DNA from: Anaerotignum sp. | GTDB lineage: Bacteria > Bacillota > Clostridia > Lachnospirales > Anaerotignaceae | NCBI GenBank assembly: GCA_017442465.1 | Contig: JAFRZQ010000058.1 | Coordinates: 1 to 11,897 of the forward strand | Direction of reading: 5' to 3' | Length of the DNA stretch: 11,897 nt | Part shown: piece by piece, positions 6,518 to 11,897 of the stretch | Layout of the letters: each line of letters begins with the position of its first letter | Position numbering within the stretch: the first letter of the stretch is position 1 | The notes under the pieces: model-generated | What the model was told of the DNA's origin: nothing | Databases searched by the model: none | Seen by the model: the letters and a program-made list of their open reading frames with translations, nothing else | Translations under genes and position numbers: made by a program

Positions 6518-7012
6518 ATGATAAGTTTGATAATTCCTGTTGTGATTACAGTGATTTTGATATTGATCGATCATGGGACAAAGTTCTGGGCACTGGAAAG
6601 CCTGAAGCCCATCCATAACATGACCCTGATAGAAGGCTTTATGGATCTGACCTTTGTGGAGAACAGAGGGATGGCCTTCGGGATGTTCAGCGGACAGAGA
6701 TGGCTCATTCTTCTGCTGACTGGCGTGATCTCTGTTGGGCTGATCTGGTTTTATCTGTCACTGCCAAAGAAAAGGGAATACCGCCCTGTCAGAGCATCTC
6801 TGATCCTGATTTTGGCCGGCGCCATCGGCAATATCATTGACCGCCTGTTCCGTGGCTATGTGGTGGATTTTTTTGAATTTACTTTTTTTGAATGGCCTGT
6901 GTTCAATGTGGCAGATATCTATGTGGTGGTCGGTGTGATCCTGCTGGCCTTGATGATCATATTCGTTGTGAAAGAAGAAGACCTTGAACTGAAAAAGAAA
7001 AAGGATGAATAA
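6518..7012 (+). CDS. lspA: Lipoprotein signal peptidase (signal peptidase II)
   Basis: LspA is the membrane aspartyl protease that removes signal peptides from diacylglyceryl-modified prolipoproteins. The 164-residue sequence has four hydrophobic segments (about 2-18, 62-80, 92-109, 134-151) and the family motifs in order: ENRGMAFG (48-55), GAIGNIIDRLFRGYVVDFF (101-119, catalytic Asp108) and FNVADIYVVVG (129-139, catalytic Asp133). Both catalytic aspartates are present. The start is uncertain: ATG at 6518 has AAAGG immediately against it with no spacer, while TTG at 6527, three codons on, would sit about 9 bases from the same sequence. Either leaves the motifs intact. The gene is followed by the pseudouridine synthase gene, as in B. 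subtilis lspA-ylyB. Confidence 0.95.
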   Translation: MISLIIPVVITVILILIDHGTKFWALESLKPIHNMTLIEGFMDLTFVENRGMAFGMFSGQRWLILLLTGVISVGLIWFYLSLPKKREYRPVRASLILILAGAIGNIIDRLFRGYVVDFFEFTFFEWPVFNVADIYVVVGVILLALMIIFVVKEEDLELKKKKDE

Positions 7013-7014
7013 CT

Positions 7015-7929
7015 ATGGATTATTTTACATTTGCGGCGGAAAAGGAGGACGTTGGTACTCGTATTGATGTATTCCTGGCTGAAAATATGGAGGATCTTTC
7101 CCGCAGCGGCGTGCAGAAACTCATTGACGAAGGCATGATCACGCTGAATGGCGGAAAGACAAAAGCGAATTATAAACTGCGGGAAAAGGATGTCATTGAC
7201 GTTACTGTTCCTGAGGTAAAAGAAGTGGAAATTCTTCCTGAGGATATCCCTCTGGATATTTTATATGAGGACGCCGATGTCATTGTGGTAAACAAACCCC
7301 AGGGCATGGTGGTGCATCCGGCTCCGGGACACACCAGCGGCACACTGGTCAATGCCCTGATGTTCCATTGCGGCGATGATCTCTCCGGTATCAATGGAGA
7401 AAAACGCCCGGGTATTGTCCATCGTATCGATAAAGATACCTCAGGGGTTCTGATGATCGCCAAAAACGATATGGCCCATCAGTCTCTGGCGGCACAGCTG
7501 GCAGAACACAGCATCACCAGAAAATACAATGCGGTGGTGTATAACGGCTTTAATGAAGACGAGGGTACAGTCAATGAACCCATTGGCAGAAACCCGCAGG
7601 ACAGAAAGAAAATGGCGGTGACCCAGAAGCACAGCCGCCATGCGGTGACCCATTACCGCGTCATTGAGCGAATGGAAAAATTCACGCTGATCGAGGCACA
7701 GCTGGAAACAGGCAGAACCCATCAGATCCGTGTGCATATGACCTATATTGGCCATCCTCTTCTGGGTGACCCTGTATACGGTCCGAAAAAACAGCCTATT
7801 TCTCTGGAAGGGCAGGCTCTTCATGCCCGTGTGCTGGGCTTTATCCATCCCAGAACAGGGGAGTATATGGAATTTGAGGCACCTTTGCCGCCTTATTTTG
7901 AAGCATTGCTGGAACGACTGCGTAAATAA
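7015..7929 (+). CDS. RluD-family 23S rRNA/tRNA pseudouridine synthase
   Basis: RluA/RluD enzymes isomerise specific uridines in rRNA or tRNA to pseudouridine. The 304-residue protein has an N-terminal S4 RNA-binding domain (about 13-75) with RIDVFLAENMEDLSRSGVQK. The catalytic domain follows, with VVNKPQGMVVHPAPGH (91-106), the catalytic HRIDKDTSG (136-144, nucleophile Asp139), and GRTHQIRVHMTYIGHPLLGD. All key residues are present. The ATG is 2 bases after the lspA stop, with AAGGA 9 bases upstream inside lspA. It is the counterpart of B. subtilis ylyB, which stands between lspA and the pyr operon. The exact target uridine cannot be read from sequence. Confidence 0.95.
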   Translation: MDYFTFAAEKEDVGTRIDVFLAENMEDLSRSGVQKLIDEGMITLNGGKTKANYKLREKDVIDVTVPEVKEVEILPEDIPLDILYEDADVIVVNKPQGMVVHPAPGHTSGTLVNALMFHCGDDLSGINGEKRPGIVHRIDKDTSGVLMIAKNDMAHQSLAAQLAEHSITRKYNAVVYNGFNEDEGTVNEPIGRNPQDRKKMAVTQKHSRHAVTHYRVIERMEKFTLIEAQLETGRTHQIRVHMTYIGHPLLGDPVYGPKKQPISLEGQALHARVLGFIHPRTGEYMEFEAPLPPYFEALLERLRK

Positions 7930-7944
7930 GTGGGAGGAAACAAC

Positions 7945-8874
7945 ATGCCACTGAAAAGTAAAGACTTTTTCGGATTGAGAGATATGAGTGCGGATGATAT
8001 CCGTTATATCCTCGGTACTGCCGAAACTATGAAATATATCCTGAATCAGAAAAACAAAAAAACACCCCATTTGCTGGGGAAATCTGTCATCATGCTGTTT
8101 TATGAACAGTCTGCCCGTGCGAAACTGGCGTACGAATTGGCGGCACAGCATCTGAGTGCCAATGTCATCGATATGACAAACTCTGTTCATTCCATTGAAA
8201 TGGAAAGTCTGCAGGATATGGGGCAGCTGATCGACCAGATGGGGGCGGATTTTATCATCCTGCGTCATCCTATGGCCGGTGCGCCGAAACTGCTTGCGGA
8301 CTGCGTGGGGGCTTCTGTCATCAATGCGGGGGACGGGTTTAACGAAAATCCCGGTCAGTCGCTGCTTGACCTTCTGACCATCAAAGAGCAGAAGGGGGGC
8401 TTTGAAGGACTGAAGGTTGCCATCGTCGGTGACCTGATGCACAGCCGTGTTTCCAAAAGCAACATCTGGGGTCTGACGAAGCTGGGAGCAGAGGTAAGTG
8501 TTTCCGGGCCTTCTACGCTTATGCTCCCTGAAATTGAAAAATTTGGTGTGAATGTATGTTATGATGCCAGGGAAGCGGTCAATAATGCAGATGTTATCCT
8601 GACTACCCGTATGCGTATGGAAACCCAGGATAAGTTTTTCCTGCCTTCTCTGGATGAATATAAACGGTTTTTCCGCATTGATGAAAATCTGCTGAAATAT
8701 GCGAAAAAAGATGCTATCGTCATGCATCCCGGTCCTATTCAGAGGGGGATCGAAATTTCTCCCGGTGTCATTGACGGTAAGCAATGCATCATCAATGACC
8801 AGATTGCCAACTCTGTAGCGGTGCGTATGGCCATGTTCTATATCCTTTCTCAGGTGGGAGGTGCATTCAAATGA
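7945..8874 (+). CDS. pyrB: Aspartate carbamoyltransferase-like protein with altered active site
   Basis: True PyrB condenses carbamoyl phosphate and aspartate in the second step of UMP synthesis. The 309-residue protein aligns along the whole catalytic chain: LFYEQSARAK (51-60), ADFIILRHP (101-109), VINAGDGFNENPGQSLLDL (125-143), GDLMHSRVSKSN (162-173), ILTTRMRMET (218-227) and VMHPGPIQRGIEI (259-271). Several ligand residues (E. coli numbering) are changed: STRTR is SARAK (Thr53 and Thr55 to Ala, Arg56 to Lys), HPTQ is NPGQ (His134 to Asn), Gln231 is Arg, and the Lys84 of the SVKKGES loop is not found. Ser52, Arg54, Arg105, Gln137, Arg167 and Arg229 are kept. Start ATG 7945 has GGGAGG 7 bases upstream; an in-frame GTG at 7930 precedes that site and is rejected. 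The stop overlaps the pyrC-like start by 4 bases. The frame is intact, so this is not a decaying gene. Family certain; the enzymatic activity implied by the symbol is doubtful. Confidence 0.85.
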   Translation: MPLKSKDFFGLRDMSADDIRYILGTAETMKYILNQKNKKTPHLLGKSVIMLFYEQSARAKLAYELAAQHLSANVIDMTNSVHSIEMESLQDMGQLIDQMGADFIILRHPMAGAPKLLADCVGASVINAGDGFNENPGQSLLDLLTIKEQKGGFEGLKVAIVGDLMHSRVSKSNIWGLTKLGAEVSVSGPSTLMLPEIEKFGVNVCYDAREAVNNADVILTTRMRMETQDKFFLPSLDEYKRFFRIDENLLKYAKKDAIVMHPGPIQRGIEISPGVIDGKQCIINDQIANSVAVRMAMFYILSQVGGAFK

Positions 8875-10142
8875 AAACCATTCTGAAAAACTGCAGACTG
8901 TTGGGTACTTCCCATGATAAAAATATGCTTCATGATGTGTATGTGGAAAAAGGGATCATTGAAAAAATTGGCCTGGATATCGATGTGGAAGGGGCAAAAG
9001 TGCTGGATGTAGGCGGCCATATGGTTCTGCCCGGCCTGATCGATATGCACTGTAATATCTGCGACCCCGGTCATGAATACATAGAGGATATTGCAACGGT
9101 TTCCCGTGCTGCTCTGCGCGGCGGCTTTACGACCATCACCTGTGAGCCGAATACCAGTCCTGCCATTGATAATAAAACAGTAGTGGAATATATCGTTTCC
9201 AAATCCAAGGAGAAATCTCTGGTGAACATCTATCCCTACGGCAGTATGTCTATTGACTGCAAAGGGGAACAGATGGCAGAAATCGGGGAAATGTTCGATG
9301 CTGGCATCGTAGGGATCTCCGATGGGGATGAATTTACAGATTCTGCTGCATTCTTAAGAAATGTCATGATCTATTCCAAAATGTTCGATCTGCCGGTGAT
9401 CACCCATTGCGAGGACAGAGACCTTTCCGGCAAAGGCGTTATGAATGAAGGCTATGTGGCAGCCTGCCTGGGGCTGACCGGTATGCCCAGAGAGGCAGAG
9501 GAAGTGATCGTTGCCCGCAATCTGAATCTGGCAGAACGCACAGGGGTAAAGCTCCATCTCTGCCATATCAGCACAAAGGGCTCTGTGCAGCTGATCAGAG
9601 AAGCAAAGGGCAGAGGGGTTCCTGTAACGGCGGAAACCAGCCCCCATTATTTTATTCTGACGGAGGAAGTCATTGGTGACTATAATACGCTGGCAAAGGT
9701 AAACCCTCCGCTGAGAAGCAAAGAGGACGTGTATGCGATCATTGAAGGGATTGTAGACGGCACGATCGATGTGATCTCTTCGGGACACAGCCCTACAAAT
9801 ATGACAGAGAAGGAAAAAGAGTTCGATCAGGCAGCCTATGGCATTTCTTCTTTGGAAACAGCCTTTTCCCTCAGCTATACTTATCTGGTGGAAAAAGGCT
9901 ATATCACTGTGGAAAAACTGGTGGATATGATGAGCAACAAGCCTGCGGAAATTCTGAAATTATATAACAAAGGCATGCTGGCGGAGGGGCTGGATGCCGA
10001 TATTATCGTGGTGGATTTCATGGAAACCCATACGATCGATCCGAAACATTTTGCCTCTAAGGCGAAATTTTCTCCCTTTGCGGATGAAGAAGTCAGAGGC
10101 AAGGTTCTCTATACTATGGTTGGCGGTAAAATGCTGACATAA
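8871..10142 (+). CDS. pyrC: Dihydroorotase-like amidohydrolase lacking several catalytic residues
   Basis: Type I dihydroorotase cyclises carbamoyl aspartate using a binuclear metal site in an amidohydrolase TIM barrel. The 423-residue protein matches the family end to end, including LPGLIDMH (53-60), EPNTSPAID (92-100), VITHCED (176-182), LHLCHISTKGSV (229-239), TAETSPHY (253-260), KVNPPLRSKED (276-286) and the C-terminal GKVLYTMVGGK. The active site is altered. HxHxR reads HCNIC (60-64), so the second metal His is Asn62 and the substrate Arg is Cys64. The TDHAPH motif reads SGHSPT (304-309), so the catalytic Asp is Gly305 and the substrate His is Thr309. His60, Asp151, His179 and His232 remain. 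Start is ATG 8871 (GGGAGG 9 bases upstream), overlapping the pyrB-like stop as ATGA, so the two are probably made in step. It resembles the inactive DHOase-like partners of some ATCases (Pseudomonas PyrC') in kind. Family certain; dihydroorotase activity unlikely. Confidence 0.83.
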   Translation: MKTILKNCRLLGTSHDKNMLHDVYVEKGIIEKIGLDIDVEGAKVLDVGGHMVLPGLIDMHCNICDPGHEYIEDIATVSRAALRGGFTTITCEPNTSPAIDNKTVVEYIVSKSKEKSLVNIYPYGSMSIDCKGEQMAEIGEMFDAGIVGISDGDEFTDSAAFLRNVMIYSKMFDLPVITHCEDRDLSGKGVMNEGYVAACLGLTGMPREAEEVIVARNLNLAERTGVKLHLCHISTKGSVQLIREAKGRGVPVTAETSPHYFILTEEVIGDYNTLAKVNPPLRSKEDVYAIIEGIVDGTIDVISSGHSPTNMTEKEKEFDQAAYGISSLETAFSLSYTYLVEKGYITVEKLVDMMSNKPAEILKLYNKGMLAEGLDADIIVVDFMETHTIDPKHFASKAKFSPFADEEVRGKVLYTMVGGKMLT

Positions 10143-10162
10143 TACAAATGAGGTGTGAATGA

Positions 10163-11897
10163 ATGTATTTGAAACGATTGGACTTACAGGGTTTCAAATC
10201 CTTTCCTGAAAAAGTAAAACTGGAATTCAACCCCGGTGTGACGGCAGTCGTTGGCCCCAATGGCAGCGGCAAAAGTAATGTTTCGGATGCCGTGCGCTGG
10301 GTGCTGGGGGAACAGCGTGCCAAAAGCCTCCGTGGCGATAAGATGGAAGACATCATCTTTGCCGGTACGGAAAACAGAAAGCCCTTGGGCTTTGCGGAAG
10401 TTTCTATTCTGATCGACAATCAGGATGGAAAACTGCCCCTGGAATACAGTGAGGTACAGGTGACAAGACGTGTGTTCCGCTCCGGTGAGAGTGAATACCG
10501 CATCAATGGTACCTCCTGCCGTTTGAAGGATATTCAGGAACTGTTCATGGATACGGGCGTTGGCCGTGAGGGGTATTCCATCATCGGGCAGGGGCGTATC
10601 GATGAGATCTTAAGTGCAAAAGGCGATGACCGCCGCCGTATTTTTGAAGAAGCGGCCGGCATCGTGAAATATAAAACCAGAAAAAACGAAGCTGTTCATA
10701 AACTGGAAAAGGAACAGCAGAACCTGCTCCGTGTGGATGATATCATCGGGGAACTGGAAGTGCAGGTAGGCCCCCTGGCGGAACAGAGTGAAAAGGCGAA
10801 AGAATACCTGCGTCTGAAAGAACACCTGAAACAGGCGGAAACTGCGGCATTTTGTAGGGATGCGGAACGCATCAGTTCTCAGTTGGAAAAACTGGAGCAG
10901 GACGAAGCTGCGGCCAATGAACAGCTGACAGAAAGCATGCAGAAAAGCGATGCAGAAAAGGAAACAGCTCTGTCCCTCAGAACAAAATCTGAGGAACTGG
11001 ATGCTCTTTTGCAGCAGCAGAATGCGGAAATGACAGAACTGCGGGCGGAAATGGAGAAGACCGAAGGGGAAATTCGCCTGCGGGAAGAACAGCGGGCAAA
11101 TGACGAGGCAAATATTACCCGTATCGAAGCCGAAATGGCAGAAAAATCCAGAAAACAGCAGGAAAACGAAGCCGAACAGGCGGCTTGTGAAGGCAAAATG
11201 AACGCCCTGAAAGCGGAGATGGACCACCAGCAGAATGAGCTGGACAAACTGGAAGAAAAATATGCTTCTCTGAGCAACGCCCTGACACAGGATGAAAATA
11301 AAGCAGAATCCTTCAAGGATGAGATTTTTGAGCAGATCAGAATCGGCACAGAAGCCAAAGGTGAAATTTCCAAACGCGAAGCCATGAAGACCCAGTTCCT
11401 TGCCAGAAAAGAACAGCTGGACAGGGAAATGGAATATACCGAAAGCAGACTGCATCAGTTTGGTGTGCATCTCATGGCTTTGGAAAAACAGGAAAACGAC
11501 AGAAAAGAACACATCCGTTATCTGGAACAGGAACTGGATGCCCTGGAGCACGACAGAAGCCATGCGGCAGAACAGAAGCAGCGGGCGGAATCCAGCCTTT
11601 CCCAGAAGGAAAAACGGATTTCCGAGACTCGTTCCCGCCTGTCCCTGTTGATGGAAATGGAAAAAGAACATGAAGGCTTTTATAATAGCGTAAAAAGCCT
11701 TTTGAACCTGCCTGATAAAGAGGACAGAGGTATTTATGGTGCCGTTGGTCAGCTTTTGAAGGTAGAGGAAGAATATGAAACTGCCATCGAAGCGGCACTG
11801 GGCGGTGCGCTGCAGAATGTGGTAACTGAAACAGAAGAAGATGCGAAGGACGCCATCAACTACCTGAAACGAAACAACCTTGGCAGAGCCACATTCC
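10163..11897 (+). CDS. smc: Chromosome segregation protein SMC (N-terminal half; 3' end outside window)
   Basis: SMC is the ATPase arm of the SMC-ScpAB condensin that organises and separates origins. The frame is open from ATG 10163 to the window end (578 codons). It begins MYLKRLDLQGFKSF, with Walker A GPNGSGKSN (31-39), VSDAVRWVLGEQ, MEDIIFAGT, and the SMC-typical DTGVGREGYSIIGQGRIDEI and RRRIFEEAAGI. A long charged coiled-coil arm (about 170-505) follows, and the hinge begins near GIYGAVGQLL, with ETAIEAALGGALQNVV and EDAKDAINYLKRNNLGRATF at the edge. The second half (rest of hinge, return arm, signature motif, Walker B) is missing. GAGGTG 7 bases before ATG is the ribosome binding site. 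It lies 20 bases after the pyrC-like stop, so it is likely co-transcribed. In most Bacillota rnc precedes smc; here it does not. Identification is very secure. Confidence 0.98.
   Translation, partial: MYLKRLDLQGFKSFPEKVKLEFNPGVTAVVGPNGSGKSNVSDAVRWVLGEQRAKSLRGDKMEDIIFAGTENRKPLGFAEVSILIDNQDGKLPLEYSEVQVTRRVFRSGESEYRINGTSCRLKDIQELFMDTGVGREGYSIIGQGRIDEILSAKGDDRRRIFEEAAGIVKYKTRKNEAVHKLEKEQQNLLRVDDIIGELEVQVGPLAEQSEKAKEYLRLKEHLKQAETAAFCRDAERISSQLEKLEQDEAAANEQLTESMQKSDAEKETALSLRTKSEELDALLQQQNAEMTELRAEMEKTEGEIRLREEQRANDEANITRIEAEMAEKSRKQQENEAEQAACEGKMNALKAEMDHQQNELDKLEEKYASLSNALTQDENKAESFKDEIFEQIRIGTEAKGEISKREAMKTQFLARKEQLDREMEYTESRLHQFGVHLMALEKQENDRKEHIRYLEQELDALEHDRSHAAEQKQRAESSLSQKEKRISETRSRLSLLMEMEKEHEGFYNSVKSLLNLPDKEDRGIYGAVGQLLKVEEEYETAIEAALGGALQNVVTETEEDAKDAINYLKRNNLGRATF

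Noticed and set aside
7930..7944. GTG at 7930 as the pyrB start, and a PyrR-type attenuator before pyrB
   Set aside because: The GTG comes before the GGGAGG site that serves the ATG at 7945, and the 15-base gap to rluD is too short for an attenuator.
7441..8784. A 447-codon minus-strand open frame opposite rluD and the pyrB-like gene
   Set aside because: No family resemblance or ribosome binding site, and it covers two well-supported plus-strand genes.
7945..8874. Reassigning the carbamoyltransferase to ornithine transcarbamylase
   Set aside because: No SMG loop or other OTCase signature is seen. RHP, AGDG, GDLMHSR and MHPGPIQRG match the ATCase family better.
10610..11671. A 353-codon minus-strand open frame opposite smc
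   Set aside because: The Phe/Gln/Leu-rich product is what antisense reading of a Glu/Lys/Gln-rich coiled coil gives; the plus strand is clearly SMC.
1..11897. CRISPR arrays, tRNA/rRNA genes, insertion sequences, phage genes or toxin-antitoxin pairs
   Set aside because: Looked for repeated spacers, cloverleaf or rRNA motifs, transposase motifs and small paired genes; none seen. The Ala/Glu-codon repeats in divIVA (about 6150-6200) are coiled-coil coding sequence.

Overview
The window looks like a chromosomal segment of an endospore-forming, Gram-positive anaerobe of the class Clostridia (Bacillota). The evidence is a spoIVA gene (spore coat ATPase), the ylm/sepF/divIVA division cluster in Bacillota order, AGGAGG-type ribosome binding sites throughout, GTG starts behind strong Shine-Dalgarno sequences, and a HlyD-like adaptor gene in front of yggS. 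I recall that last arrangement from Lachnospirales-type genomes, but a lower-rank placement would be a guess. Codon style looks uniform, and I saw no insertion sequence, phage gene, tRNA, rRNA or CRISPR array. No gap without a gene exceeds 300 bases; the longest are 1729-1888 (divergent promoters) and 6399-6517 or 6526 (two hairpins).

Layout. (1) Bases 1-1334: the 3' part of spoIVA, whose first 49 or so codons lie outside the window, then a symmetrical terminator shared with a convergent acylphosphatase gene (1369-1728, minus). (2) Bases 1729-1888: back-to-back sigma-A-like promoters. The minus-strand -10 box lies inside a perfect 15-bp palindrome. (3) Bases 1889-6398: a co-directional cluster of a HlyD-like membrane protein, yggS (PLP homeostasis), sepF (FtsZ membrane anchor), yggT/ylmG, ylmH (S4 RNA-binding protein) and divIVA (polar/septal coiled coil). 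(4) Bases 6408-6450: a long hairpin with a short T-run, a probable terminator. (5) Bases 6518-11897: a tightly packed second cluster of lspA (signal peptidase II), an rluD-type pseudouridine synthase, a pyrB-like gene, a pyrC-like gene (4-base overlap) and the first 578 codons of smc, which runs off the window end inside the hinge.

The order ylm cluster-divIVA-(ileS)-lspA-rluD/ylyB-pyr genes matches Bacillus subtilis, but ileS, pyrR, pyrP and the remaining pyr genes are absent here. The most striking observation is that the two surviving pyr genes are intact and translationally coupled, yet both lack hallmark active-site residues. The aspartate carbamoyltransferase-like protein has SARAK where STRTR is expected and NPGQ where HPTQ is expected, and lacks the Lys84-loop lysine. 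The dihydroorotase-like protein has HCN for the metal-binding HxH, Cys for the substrate-binding Arg, and SGHSPT for the TDHAPH motif that carries the catalytic Asp. They look like a co-evolved pair of catalytically altered or non-catalytic paralogues kept as open genes. That is the best candidate in this window for an undescribed system.
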